Shown here in pieces: positions 8,501 through 14,905 of a DNA stretch of 34,179 bases. The notes below the pieces were generated by a model that saw nothing but the letters and a program-made list of their open reading frames with translations, did no database searches and was not told where the DNA came from. The stretch spans positions 1 to 34,179 of the forward strand of contig NZ_FOLC01000037.1 in NCBI RefSeq assembly GCF_900112135.1, written 5' to 3'. A program made the translations under genes and the position numbers. Each line of letters opens with the position of its first letter. Position 1 is the stretch's first letter. Source of the stretch: Collimonas sp. OK412 (GTDB lineage Bacteria; Pseudomonadota; Gammaproteobacteria; Burkholderiales; Burkholderiaceae_D).

Positions 8501-8732
8501 GCATGTCTTCGACGCCGTTGATCTGTTCCTCGATCGGCGTCGCGACGGTTTCGGCGATGGTTTGCGGATTGGCGCCCGGATACTGCGCCTTGACGATGAC
8601 CGACGGCGGAATCACTTCCGGATATTCGGAAATCGGCAGGCTGAGCATGGAAATCAGGCCGCCGATCAGGATGATCGCAGATAACACGCCCGCAAAGATC
8701 GGGCGGTCGATAAAGAATTTTGAAATATTCAT
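5520..8732 (-). CDS. RND multidrug efflux pump, HAE1 family (MexF/OqxB-like)
   Basis: A 1070-residue inner-membrane proton antiporter of the AcrB type. It starts with the canonical MNISKFFIDRPIFAGVLS first membrane helix, has the two large periplasmic porter/docking domains, and 12 predicted membrane helices. The proton-relay aspartates Asp410-Asp411 are present in helix 4 (IGIVVDDAIVVVENV), and the partner lysine of helix 10 is in LVGLACKNAILIVEF. The periplasmic stretches resemble MexF/OqxB more than AcrB, judged by eye. It is the middle gene of the adaptor-pump-channel operon, 61 bp after the adaptor. Likely substrates (chloramphenicol- or quinolone-like drugs, plant or fungal toxins) are inference from the subfamily. 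Confidence 0.95.
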   Translation of the reverse strand: MNISKFFIDRPIFAGVLSAIILIGGLISMLSLPISEYPEVIPPSVIVKAQYPGANPQTIAETVATPIEEQINGVEDMLYMSSQATSDGLMTLTITFKLGTSPDQAQQLVQNRVNQALPRLPDVVQRLGVTTVKSSPNLTMVVHLLSPNDRYDMAYLRNYAVLNVKDRLARLPGIGSVQLFGSGDYSMRVWLDPRKVAERGLAASDVVNAIRQQNVNVAAGVIGASPSVPGVNYQISVNARGRLANEEEFGNIVIRTSPDGVVTYLKDVARIELGASEYALRSLLDNKQAVAIPIFQAPGSNALEISDNVRRTMAELKQDMPEGVDYKIVYDPTQFVRSSIEAVVHTLLEAILLVVIVVIIFLQTWRASIIPLLAVPVSVIGTFAVMIGLGFSINALSLFGLVLAIGIVVDDAIVVVENVERNIENGLSAKEATYKAMREVSGPIIAIALTLCAVFIPLAFVSGLTGQFFKQFALTIAISTVISAFNSLTLSPALAALLLKGHGAKKDAFQRLIDRFFGGFFTVFNRVFHRASDSYSGGVTGILKRKSAALAVYAVLIGITVLLFHTVPNGFIPAQDKQYLVGFAQLPDASSLDRTEDVMRKMSEIALKQPGVESAVAFPGLSINGFVNSPNSGIVFTTLKPFSERRGADQSGIAIAQQLNQKFAAIQGAFIAVFPPPPVQGLGTIGGFKLQIEDRAALGNQALNDGLQAFMAKAQKAPELAGMFSSFQINVPQLYADVDRVRAQQLGVSIPAVFDTLQIYLGSLYVNDFNKFGRTFQVRVQADAPFRAHAEDIGLLKARNDRGEMVPLSSLLKMTQSYGPDQAIRYNAFPSADVNGGPAPGYSTGQAQAAVERIAAETLPRGISYEWTEITYQDKIAGDTLFIILPLSILLVFFVLAAQYESLTLPLAVLLIVPMGILSAIFGVWLTRGDDNIFTQISLIVLVGLACKNAILIVEFAHELELQGRSIYAAAIEAAHLRLRPILMTSIAFIAGVIPLILSTGAGAEMRHAMGVAVFSGMIGVTAFGLFLTPIFYVLLRTLASRFTSAKPAAEQHAGPAAPALATVAHIEGI

Positions 8733-8793
8733 GGTGTTGGGCTCTGCTGGGTTTTTGGCGTTGATGCGACAGTGAGGATCGTCATCGCCTTTG

Positions 8794-10005
8794 TTATTTA
8801 GCGCTGGCCACCGTCACCGCAGCCTTGGCGGGAGAACTGTTTTCTCCGTCCATGGTTACCGTGACCGGCGTGACCAGGTCATTCGGGCGTATCCGTTGCA
8901 AGCCGTTGACGACGATCCGTTCATCTTTCTTGAGGCCGGAACGGACCACGCGCAAGCCATCGACGATAGGGCCGAGCTTTACCGCGCGATAGGTGACCTT
9001 GTTGTCGGCGCCCAGCACCATGACGAATTTCTTGTCCTGGTCGTTGCCGACAGCCCTGTCGTCGATCAGCACCGCGGTTTCCGCCGCCGAGCCGCCGGTG
9101 CGCACCCGGGCGTACATGCCGGGGGTGAGGGCGCCGTTCTGGTTGTCGAACACGGCGCGTACGCGCATGGTGCCGGAGGCGGTGTCAAGCCGGTTGTCGA
9201 AAGCCTTGATCTGGCCCTGGTGCGGATAACCTTCTTCGCTCGCCAGGCCGATGGAAACCGGCAAGCGGCTCACGCCTGAATTGCCGACGGCGCCGTTGGC
9301 GGCGTAGCGGATATAGGTTTGCTCATCCACCTCGAAGCTGACATACACCGGCGACACCGATACCACGGTAGTCAATGCCGGCGAAGCAACGCCGGCGCCG
9401 ACCAGGTTGCCCACCGTGATCTCGGCGCGCGACACGCGGCCGCTGACCGGCGCCGCAATCGATGTGTATTGCAGGTTCAGGCGCGCGGTCTGCACTGCTG
9501 CATCCGCCGCCTTGAGGCTGGCGTCGGCTTCCAGCAGGGCGTTGTTGCGCTGGTCCAGTTCGCGCTGGGCTACCGCATGTTCTTCAATCAGGCGGCCGGT
9601 GCGGGCCAGCTCGGTTTTTGCCAGCGCCAGCCCGGCCTGGGCGCCGGCCTGGGTTGCCACCGCGCGCGCCAGTTCAGCTTGATAAGGGCGGGGATCGATG
9701 GTGAACAGCAGGTCGCCTTTCTTGACCAGCTGGCCTTCCTGGAAATGCACGGCATCGATGGTGCCCGATACGCGCGGGCGGATTTCAACCCGTTCTATGG
9801 CTTCCACGCGGCCCGAAAAATCATCCCATTCGGTAACCGATTTTTCCAGGGCGGCGGCGACCGAGACCGATGCTGCAGGAGGCGGCGCGGCGACCGCCTT
9901 GGCCTGGCGGCTGGTCAGGGTGAAGGTGCCGGCGGCGGCGAGGACGAGGATGCCAACCGCAATCGCAATGGTTTTGCGAGAAAATAATGGTGTCGAAGTT
10001 TGCAT
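8794..10005 (-). CDS. RND efflux periplasmic adaptor (MexE/OqxA-like)
   Basis: A 403-residue membrane-fusion protein. An N-terminal hydrophobic segment (about 11-31) anchors it in the inner membrane; no lipobox cysteine is seen. The lipoyl/barrel-sandwich halves surround an alpha-helical hairpin (about 105-175), starting with the family motif VEIRPRVSGTIDAVHFQEGQLVKKGDLLFTID (written here only to name its place, about 72-103). The sequence VTEWDDFSGRVEAIE is close to the MexE/OqxA type. AGGGG stands before the ATG. As first gene of the operon it should be under control of the divergent TetR regulator at 10438. Confidence 0.93.
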   Translation of the reverse strand: MQTSTPLFSRKTIAIAVGILVLAAAGTFTLTSRQAKAVAAPPPAASVSVAAALEKSVTEWDDFSGRVEAIERVEIRPRVSGTIDAVHFQEGQLVKKGDLLFTIDPRPYQAELARAVATQAGAQAGLALAKTELARTGRLIEEHAVAQRELDQRNNALLEADASLKAADAAVQTARLNLQYTSIAAPVSGRVSRAEITVGNLVGAGVASPALTTVVSVSPVYVSFEVDEQTYIRYAANGAVGNSGVSRLPVSIGLASEEGYPHQGQIKAFDNRLDTASGTMRVRAVFDNQNGALTPGMYARVRTGGSAAETAVLIDDRAVGNDQDKKFVMVLGADNKVTYRAVKLGPIVDGLRVVRSGLKKDERIVVNGLQRIRPNDLVTPVTVTMDGENSSPAKAAVTVASAK

Positions 10006-10437
10006 GTGAGACCCCTGGATATATGTGTGGAAACGGAAATGGATAACTGCGTAATCAGAAATAATCGCGGAAACAATCGCTTGAGCGCAAGGCCGTCCGG
10101 GTGAGATTTCAGCTTGGTCTGGCGACCGACAACGGCGTTCTTGAGTGGCTCGGATTGCTTCAAATCATGATTAGCAATATATGACTGACTGCCTGCCAGC
10201 CGATAGCCGCTTACTGGACGCTTCTTGTCTGATCCTCCAAATGTGCTGGTTTTCCCTTTACCTGAAAGCAAAAAAACACGCTCGGAAAACATCAAATTTC
10301 ATTCTGTGAGACACTGATGTTTCCATTTGGCCACATCCGGCGTCTTCGGGATTTCTATTTGCTAGCGATCACTACGATTTAGGGTTCGACTCTAGCGGGG
10401 TTGTTTTACGCTGTCAAGTAGTTTAATATCGATCACT
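10006..10437. promoter_or_regulatory. Divergent control region of efflux operon and tetR
   Basis: This 432-bp gap must hold the promoters of the efflux operon (leftward) and of the TetR gene (rightward). A sigma-70-like promoter for tetR is visible: TTGTTT (10401-10406), 17-bp spacer, TAATAT (10424-10429). A 12-bp sequence occurs twice, TAGCGATCACTA at 10363-10374 and TATCGATCACTA at 10427-10438. The first is a near-perfect palindrome; the second overlaps the -10 box and the start codon. They are candidate operators. I could not fix the leftward promoter and see no reliable ORF. Confidence 0.5.
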
Positions 10438-11061
10438 ATGGAAATGACACAAGACAAGCCGCGCAAGAAGGCCGGCCGTCCTTTATCGTTCGATAGGGAA
10501 CTTGCGCTGGAGCGTGCGATGCTGGTTTTCTGGCGTTACGGGTATGAGGCGACTTCGCTCAATGACCTGACCGGCGCCATGGGAATCACGCCGCCCAGCC
10601 TGTATACGGCATTCGGCGACAAGGAACGCCTGTTCCTGGAAGCGGTGGAATATTACCTGGCGAAAAAACCATGTTTTTTCGAGTCGATCGTGGCCGAGCC
10701 GCTGACGGCGAAAGAAAGCATCCGCAGTTATCTCGAGGTCATCGCCATCTCGCAGACCGACCCCAACCAGCCGCCCGGCTGCATGGTCGTCACTTCAGCC
10801 ACCAATTGCACCGCCGCCTCTTCGCATGTGCAGGAAGTGCTGGCGGATTATCGCGGACAGATGGAGGCCGGCATCAAGGATCGCCTGGACCGCGGCGTGC
10901 GCGAAGGCGAGCTGGCTGCGGATACCGATACGGCGGCGATGGCGAGTTTCTTCGTGACTGTCATCCATGGCATGTCGACCCAGGCACGTGACAACGCCGG
11001 CCGCGAGAAACTGCTGGCGATAGGCGCACAAGCGATGCGCGCCTGGCCGGATCCGCTTTAA
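10438..11061 (+). CDS. TetR/AcrR-family regulator of the efflux operon
   Basis: A 207-residue repressor-type protein. After a basic leader (KPRKKAGRPLSFD) comes the TetR helix-turn-helix: ALERAMLVFWRYGYEATSL and the recognition part GITPPSLYTAFGDKERLF (about 51-68). The remainder is a ligand-binding domain of the type seen in AefR/ComR-like regulators. It is transcribed away from the RND operon, the usual place of a local repressor. The ATG used (10438) lies about 8 nt below a -10 box with no Shine-Dalgarno, so either the message is leaderless or Met3 (10444) is the start. Regulation of the pump is inferred from position. Confidence 0.88.
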   Translation: MEMTQDKPRKKAGRPLSFDRELALERAMLVFWRYGYEATSLNDLTGAMGITPPSLYTAFGDKERLFLEAVEYYLAKKPCFFESIVAEPLTAKESIRSYLEVIAISQTDPNQPPGCMVVTSATNCTAASSHVQEVLADYRGQMEAGIKDRLDRGVREGELAADTDTAAMASFFVTVIHGMSTQARDNAGREKLLAIGAQAMRAWPDPL

Positions 11062-11216
11062 GGCGGGTTGAGGGCCGAACATGGCCTTTCAATTTCAGAC
11101 ATTTCTTATGTTTTCTGACGACCCTCGTAGCTAGAATGTCAAGCCAGTACCTCGTTTCATTGTCATGAGCAACTGAAGCGGGTAGCGCAACGACATTCTT
11201 TCTGGAGGCCGTCACG

Positions 11217-11690
11217 ATGAGTCAAGTGCATAAGCAGGAAATAAAGCTTCGGGATGAACAATGGCAAAAACTGGAGCCGCTCCTGACCGGCAAGCAGAGC
11301 GATCCCGGCGCCAATGCAAAAAACAACCGCCTGTTTATCGAGGGCGTGCTGTGGGTAGTCCTGAACAACAGTTTGTGGCGTCATCTGCCTCAGCAGTTCG
11401 GCAGTTCAAGCACGGCGTACATGCGTTTCCGGCGCTGGACCGAATGCGATTTCTGGCGCCAGCTGGCGCAAAGCCAGGGCGAGGACGCTGAATTGGCGCA
11501 GATGCTGGAACGCATAGTCGAGCACGCCGACTTGTATACCCGGCGCATCGAACAGCGCCTGCTGAGAAAAGCTCAGAAGGCCGTCTACCTGTCGGCCAAG
11601 GGCGTCGTCAAGGCCGCGCCGCCGTCCAGGCACCCCATTGTTGGGGTGGACGAATCAACCTTGCATTGGGTCGGTCTGGTCACGGCGTGA
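11217..11690 (+). CDS. Stand-alone IS5-type transposase N-terminal domain protein
   Basis: A 157-residue protein whose first about 85 residues match the helical N-terminal domain of IS5/IS4-family transposases (DUF4096-like): LRDEQWQKLEPLL, NNRLFIEGVLWVVLNNSLWRHLPQQFG, and TAYMRFRRWTECDFW. The DDE catalytic domain is absent. Instead there is a helical, basic segment (about 95-135) and a short tail ending at a normal stop. A clean Shine-Dalgarno (GGAGG) precedes the ATG, and I found no terminal inverted repeats nearby. It could be a domesticated DNA-binding protein or a decayed transposase; the intact frame and ribosome site favour an expressed gene. It lies just upstream of tRNA-Lys. Confidence 0.7.
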   Translation: MSQVHKQEIKLRDEQWQKLEPLLTGKQSDPGANAKNNRLFIEGVLWVVLNNSLWRHLPQQFGSSSTAYMRFRRWTECDFWRQLAQSQGEDAELAQMLERIVEHADLYTRRIEQRLLRKAQKAVYLSAKGVVKAAPPSRHPIVGVDESTLHWVGLVTA

Positions 11691-11762
11691 CGATCCGCCG
11701 GCGCCTGCGCGAGGGCAGAAACAACGCCCCATATGCAAACTGATAGAAATTCTTACGAAGAG

Positions 11763-11792
11763 CTGGCAAAAATAATAAACAGCCGCTATAAT
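11763..11792 (+). promoter_or_regulatory. Promoter of tRNA-Lys
   Basis: A perfect TATAAT (11787-11792) is preceded, after 18 bp, by CTGGCA (11763-11768), a weak -35. The start point should be at about 11799, six bases before the mature tRNA. The GC-rich discriminator (TCGTCCCC) is of the kind found in stringently controlled stable-RNA promoters. Confidence 0.6.
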
Positions 11793-11804
11793 TCGTCCCC
11801 TGTT

Positions 11805-11880
11805 GGGGCGTTAGCTCAGCTGGTAGAGCAGCGGACTCTTAATCCGTAGGTCGTGTGTTCGAATCACACACGCCCCACCA
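11805..11880 (+). tRNA. tRNA-Lys (anticodon CTT)
   Basis: A 76-nt cloverleaf with encoded CCA. The acceptor arm GGGGCGT pairs with ACGCCCC, the D arm is GCTC/GAGC, and the anticodon arm GCGGA/TCCGT encloses loop CTCTTAA with anticodon CTT at 11838-11840 (reads AAG). The T arm GTGTG/CACAC holds TTCGAAT. All arms pair well. It has its own promoter and terminator and is a single-gene unit. Confidence 0.97.
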
Positions 11881-11890
11881 ACAGATTCAA

Positions 11891-11920
11891 AGCCTCCCGA
11901 GCAATCGGGAGGCTTTTTTA
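11891..11920 (+). terminator. Intrinsic terminator of tRNA-Lys
   Basis: AGCCTCCCGA (11891-11900) pairs perfectly with TCGGGAGGCT (11905-11914) around loop GCAA and runs into six T. It lies 10 nt after the tRNA 3' end. Confidence 0.92.
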
Positions 11921-12028
11921 TTTCCGCCGGTGTGTCACGCATGCGGCAACATCCGATGTCCGCTCGCCTTTCTTTCAAGTGGAACCGCTTGGCTGCGAAT
12001 CGATGCCGCTTGTCTATCGATGCCGGCA

Positions 12029-12268
12029 TCAGGAAGTTTTACAACCGCTCTCTATCATCGACAGGGCAATTTCGCGCGCCTCTGCCTGCGCGACTTGTTC
12101 ATTCGGGAATACGCAACCAAGCGCAACCCGCTGTGGCGGAAAAATGCCATTTCTGTGCACGGGATTGCAGGAAGCATAAATGGCGAGGATGGCGACCCAG
12201 TCTTCGCGCTCAGGCAGTTTGAATCCTGAATATTCGATTTCATATTTGCCAATGGTTTCTGATTTCAT
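12029..12268 (-). CDS. Small conserved-looking protein of unknown function (79 aa)
   Basis: The ATG at 12268 is preceded by CTGGAG at good spacing, so this internal start is preferred over the longer open frame reaching back to 12694, whose upstream part looks non-coding. The product begins MKSETIGKYEIEYSGFKLP and contains NPVHRNGIFPPQRVALG and an Ala/Glu-rich end helix. I recall short Burkholderiales proteins with the same pattern (EIEYSG..LP, NP.HRN, FP.QRV, then a helix), but no function is known to me. It has no signal peptide or membrane segment and is convergent with the tRNA unit. Confidence 0.65.
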   Translation of the reverse strand: MKSETIGKYEIEYSGFKLPEREDWVAILAIYASCNPVHRNGIFPPQRVALGCVFPNEQVAQAEAREIALSMIESGCKTS

Positions 12269-12604
12269 CGGTATCTCCAGCAATTTCCCCCTGTCCTGAC
12301 AGTATAGGTCGCCAGTTACGGCATGTTCTGCGATTTTCTTTATCCAGTGCGCCGGCCGCAAGCCGACTTGGTACGCAAACGCACAGACCCCATGTCTTTT
12401 CCTGAATATTCTGGGTTGCAATCGCAGCGCACCAACAGCATGCAGGTCTTCGGACCAGGTTTGCAATTCGGCCGGTGCTGCGATCGTGCAGTAGCGATGG
12501 CCTGATCTGCCGGCGCTCATCATTGTCGCCAGAGACTGATCAAATCTGGGTGGCTGCTCACAATCTTGTGGGTAGTTCTGGTTAGTCAAACAAAGGAAAT
12601 CATC
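12269..12604. other. Gap upstream of the collagen-like gene
   Basis: About 336 bp between two divergent small genes. An open frame continues through it on the minus strand, but its composition (Arg/Gln/Cys-rich, no ribosome site) looks like a shadow. It should contain both promoters; I see no clear boxes, repeats or RNA structures. Confidence 0.4.
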
Positions 12605-12937
12605 ATGAAGTACTTGATACAGTTTGCCGCAGCGTTGGCGACGCTCACACTGGCTGGTTGTTTTACCTTGCCTACGGGTCCTGCCGGGCCGCAAGGCGCG
12701 ACCGGGTACACCGGCGCGACCGGCAGCACCGGCTACACGGGTGCGCCTGGCCGTGCCGGAGCCACTGGCGGCACCGGTGCGACCGGGGATACCGGCGCGA
12801 CCGGAGGCACCGGAGCGACAGGTGATACAGGAGCAACCGGCTATACCGGTGCAACCGGCAGCACAGGTGCGCGAGGAAGTACAGGCGCCAAAGGAAGCAC
12901 CGAGGCTGGAACTGTTGTCGTTATCCCGGCCCGTTAA
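12605..12937 (+). CDS. Short collagen-like lipoprotein
   Basis: The ATG at 12605 has AAGGAAA before it and starts a 110-residue protein. Residues 1-18 are a lipoprotein signal ending in the lipobox LAGC (Cys19), so the product should be attached to the inner or outer membrane. From about residue 25, 25 uninterrupted Gly-X-Y triplets follow, mostly [12 protein letters not shown] and GGT, i.e. Gly-X-Thr. Only the first triplets and GAP contain proline. A short non-repeat tail ends in VVVIPAR. Bacterial collagen-like proteins form triple helices and are often surface-exposed; here that is inference, and the Thr-rich, Pro-poor composition may give an unusual helix. The gene is monocistronic by appearance. 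Confidence 0.85.
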   Translation: MKYLIQFAAALATLTLAGCFTLPTGPAGPQGATGYTGATGSTGYTGAPGRAGATGGTGATGDTGATGGTGATGDTGATGYTGATGSTGARGSTGAKGSTEAGTVVVIPAR

Positions 12938-13062
12938 AACGGCTGGTGGCGGACCCTTGCTGATGCTTGGGGGTTCGCCAAAAAATGCATGGATGTGTCT
13001 GCGGGCAAAAAGAATTCATACGTCCGCGATGTACATGACGAGGCTGTGCGGAAGATGCGGGG

Positions 13063-13224
13063 TCAAGAGATCCTGATGCGCTTGCCGTTGCAGCTGGCCC
13101 TGATCGCCTTGCTGCTCCAGTACAGCGATCTTTCCTGCTGCGGCTCGCAGCCGGTCAGCAAGCACATGGCCGTGACGCCCAGGATGTAGAACCTGAACCA
13201 CCAGGCCATCTTGAATTCGATCAC
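13063..13224 (-). CDS. Small hydrophobic protein (53 aa), GTG start, overlaps upstream gene
   Basis: Too short for usual gene calls. It starts with GTG at 13224, overlapping the stop of the preceding gene as GTGA; an ATG at 13209 is the alternative. The product (MAWWFRFYILGV from residue 6) has a single hydrophobic segment, then MCLLTGCEPQQERSLYW and a basic end. I recall small Burkholderiales proteins with the layout MAWWFR.Y..GV..MCALTGAEPDWERV.YW, so this looks like a real family member. LTGC could be a lipobox, although remembered relatives have Ala at that place. Function unknown; probably a membrane-bound stress protein. Confidence 0.6.
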   Translation of the reverse strand: MIEFKMAWWFRFYILGVTAMCLLTGCEPQQERSLYWSSKAIRASCNGKRIRIS

Positions 13225-13397
13225 GCCGGCGGACATGGCGGTTTCCCGATAGTGATGGCGACGGGATCGCTGGCAGGAAAACTTTCGTCCAGTGCTTCAT
13301 CGAGCGCACTTTCAACGCTGCTTTCCTTGTTTTCGATAGCGTCGCCTTCTTTGTGCGGCGGATCGGCGTCAGGATGGATATCTTGCCTGGGTTGCAT
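13221..13397 (-). CDS. Small acidic protein with LDEALDESFPASDP motif (58 aa)
   Basis: ATG at 13397, preceded by GAGAGGAAC (good Shine-Dalgarno). The 58-residue product is strongly acidic and ends its conserved part with ALDEALDESFPASDPVAI, a motif I recognise from short uncharacterised proteobacterial proteins (E.ALDESFPASDPP). There is no membrane segment. The stop TGA is shared in a 4-base GTGA overlap with the next small gene, so the two are co-translated. Upstream at 13415 ends the BON lipoprotein gene on the same strand, making a likely three-gene operon (BON, this gene, membrane protein). Confidence 0.72.
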   Translation of the reverse strand: MQPRQDIHPDADPPHKEGDAIENKESSVESALDEALDESFPASDPVAITIGKPPCPPA

Positions 13398-13414
13398 TTT
13401 GTTCCTCTCGGCGT

Positions 13415-13765
13415 CTACGTGAATTTCCTGACGCTGATGCGGTTGATTACCTTGCCGACCCCGGCTACCCGCTTTACCACGGCTATGCTGCGGTCGATCT
13501 GGACTTGATCGTCGGCGAATCCGCGTAGCACGACTTCACCGTTTCTTATCTGGATTCTTATATCAAGATTTTCTAGGTCGCTACTTGCCAATAAAGCCGT
13601 TTTGATTTTGACGGTGAGCATGGAACCATCGGTTGCGGCCTTGGCCATGGCGGACGGCGCAACGGCGGGCATGCTGTGCGCATCGTTACAGCCAACCAGG
13701 AATGCGGGCAGCGCACATATCGCAATTGCGGCCAGGAATGTAAAAGGATTTGCGAGCGTAACCAT
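13415..13765 (-). CDS. BON-domain lipoprotein
   Basis: A protein of 116 residues from the ATG at 13765; a TTG at 13780 would add five. Its signal peptide (LANPFTFLAAIAICALPAFLVGC) ends in the lipobox LVGC. The mature part is one BON domain: MLTVKIKTALLASSDLENLDIRIQ, NGEVVLRGFADDQVQIDRSIAVVKRVAGVGKVINRISV, with the conserved glycine in the second strand and the typical V..V.N.I end. BON domains (OsmY, DolP, Kon) bind phospholipid membranes or peptidoglycan and act in envelope stress. It is a distant paralogue of the BON protein at 14519. Neither start has a strong ribosome site. It probably leads an operon with the two small genes downstream. Confidence 0.85.
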   Translation of the reverse strand: MVTLANPFTFLAAIAICALPAFLVGCNDAHSMPAVAPSAMAKAATDGSMLTVKIKTALLASSDLENLDIRIQIRNGEVVLRGFADDQVQIDRSIAVVKRVAGVGKVINRISVRKFT

Positions 13766-14064
13766 GGTTTGCCAATGCAAAGAGGGGAAGTTCCAATGTA
13801 TGTACTGGACTCTGCTCCTTTAAGCGCTGCCTTTCTGTTCGCTAGCGTACGTAGATAGTATTGTTGTTCCAATCCGGATGGTGCGGGAAATATCGCTTGC
13901 CCGCGAACGGCATTGCGGAAATTTTGTGCAATGTGGGATAGCGAACGGATCTGGCGATAAATAAGCTCTATAAGATCTTTCATTGAGTAAGCAATACAGA
14001 GCTCCTTCTCGTTGTATCCGTTGTTCCGCACTTATTCGATACGCGCAAAAAAAGGAGAGCCGCG
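13766..14064. other. Divergent gap between BON operon and small-gene cluster
   Basis: About 300 bp separating the leftward BON operon from the rightward group of small genes. It must carry promoters for both directions. I see several AT-rich stretches but no unambiguous box pair, RNA gene or repeat. Confidence 0.35.
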
Positions 14065-14142
14065 ATGGACAAATATATTCCGGGACGGATTCTTGGCGCG
14101 CCGATGATCCTGTTGATAGCGCTTTATTTTTTTGTGCATTAG
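14065..14142 (+). CDS. Candidate 25-residue membrane peptide
   Basis: A very short ORF with a strong Shine-Dalgarno (AAAGGAG, 8 nt before the ATG). The peptide starts MDKYIPGRILGAP and continues as a single hydrophobic stretch (MILLIALYFFVH), so it would be a one-pass membrane peptide with a charged N-terminus. It stands just before two small genes in the same direction. The ribosome site and the clean amphipathic/hydrophobic layout support it; the length makes chance possible. I do not recognise a family. Confidence 0.5.
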   Translation: MDKYIPGRILGAPMILLIALYFFVH

Positions 14143-14191
14143 CCGATTGCGTAGCTGGCGGTAAATTGTCTCCTGACAAAAAGGAAGCGAC

Positions 14192-14494
14192 ATGGGAATG
14201 GAATGGATGAGCGGCTGGGCGAGAAAATACGCTGCGACGCCGGAAAAACTGGCGGAAGGTGAATTGCGCGATGCGCGTCTCTCGCTGTTTCAGGCGGAAC
14301 GGCAGTTGCTGGAGGCGGAAATGCGCGTCGACTACTATCGCAGCGTCCTGGTTTTCCTTGAAGCGATTGCCATTGACGGCGTGGAAAGTGTCGCTGACAG
14401 GCAAAGGCCGCACCAGCTGGCCTTGCCGCAACGTCCCATGGTGTTGCATCAGATATTGCAAGAAGAACCGGCAGACGCCAGAAGAGCTGTGTGA
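14192..14494 (+). CDS. Small coiled-coil protein of unknown function (100 aa)
   Basis: ATG at 14192 with AAGGAAG before it. The 100-residue product is predicted helical: WMSGWARKYAATPEKLAEGELRD leads into a heptad-like stretch (LSLFQAERQLLEAEMRVDYYRSVLVFLEAI) of about 45 residues, then a polar, unstructured tail. There is no signal peptide or membrane helix. I recall similar short proteins with a TPE.LAE.EL.DA pattern in Burkholderiales genomes and phages, but no function. It lies 24 bp before the BON gene and is probably co-transcribed with it. Confidence 0.65.
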   Translation: MGMEWMSGWARKYAATPEKLAEGELRDARLSLFQAERQLLEAEMRVDYYRSVLVFLEAIAIDGVESVADRQRPHQLALPQRPMVLHQILQEEPADARRAV

Positions 14495-14518
14495 GCTTGA
14501 AAGAGGACCGGGGAAATC

Positions 14519-14863
14519 ATGGTTGCGCTTCTGAAGCGTTTCGTCCGTCGGGGCGTTGTCGCTGCGTGCATCCTGCTTGTCTCGCTGCCAGGCTGCAACA
14601 AGACAAAAGACATGACTGGAAATCCGCCGCCTGTTGCCGTCGATACTGCAGTTGACGATGCTGTCATCACTGCCAAAGTCAAAGCCGCGTTATTGACGAG
14701 CGGCGATCTCAAAAGCCTGGGCTTGCAAGTCCAGGTCCAGAACCACGAAGTGACCTTGAGCGGCCTCGCCGACAGCAAGGCCCAGGTCGAGACCGGCATT
14801 GTGGTCGCCAAGGGAGTCGATAGGGTAACCAACGTGGTCAACCATATCAATATCAAGAAGTGA
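14519..14863 (+). CDS. BON-domain lipoprotein
   Basis: A 114-residue protein with signal peptide and lipobox LPGC (Cys26), then a short linker and one BON domain: AVDDAVITAKVKAALLTSGDLKSLGLQVQVQ, NHEVTLSGLADSKAQVETGIVVAKGVDRVTNVVNHINI. This is the full BON consensus with the central Gly and the V.NVVNHI end. GGGGAAA precedes the ATG. The mature protein should sit in the periplasm, anchored to a membrane. Together with the BON protein at 13415 on the other strand it brackets the small-gene island, suggesting a shared envelope-stress role (inference). Confidence 0.88.
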   Translation: MVALLKRFVRRGVVAACILLVSLPGCNKTKDMTGNPPPVAVDTAVDDAVITAKVKAALLTSGDLKSLGLQVQVQNHEVTLSGLADSKAQVETGIVVAKGVDRVTNVVNHINIKK

Positions 14864-14905
14864 ATGACCGGTTTGCGGGTCGATGCGAGCGTGAAGGGTT
14901 CTGCC

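Noticed and set aside
5535..8684. 1049-residue frame antisense to the RND pump
   Set aside because: A composition effect of a GC-rich conserved gene on the other strand; the product is Arg/Gln/His-rich with no domain.
11090..11760. Complete insertion sequence around the IS5-like gene
   Set aside because: No DDE domain, no terminal inverted repeats or target duplication seen.
11805..11920. Integrated element attached to tRNA-Lys
   Set aside because: No integrase gene and no repeat of the tRNA 3' end found downstream by eye.
12029..12694. Long 221-residue form of the small gene
   Set aside because: The part before 12268 has no ribosome site and non-protein-like composition; the internal ATG has a good Shine-Dalgarno.
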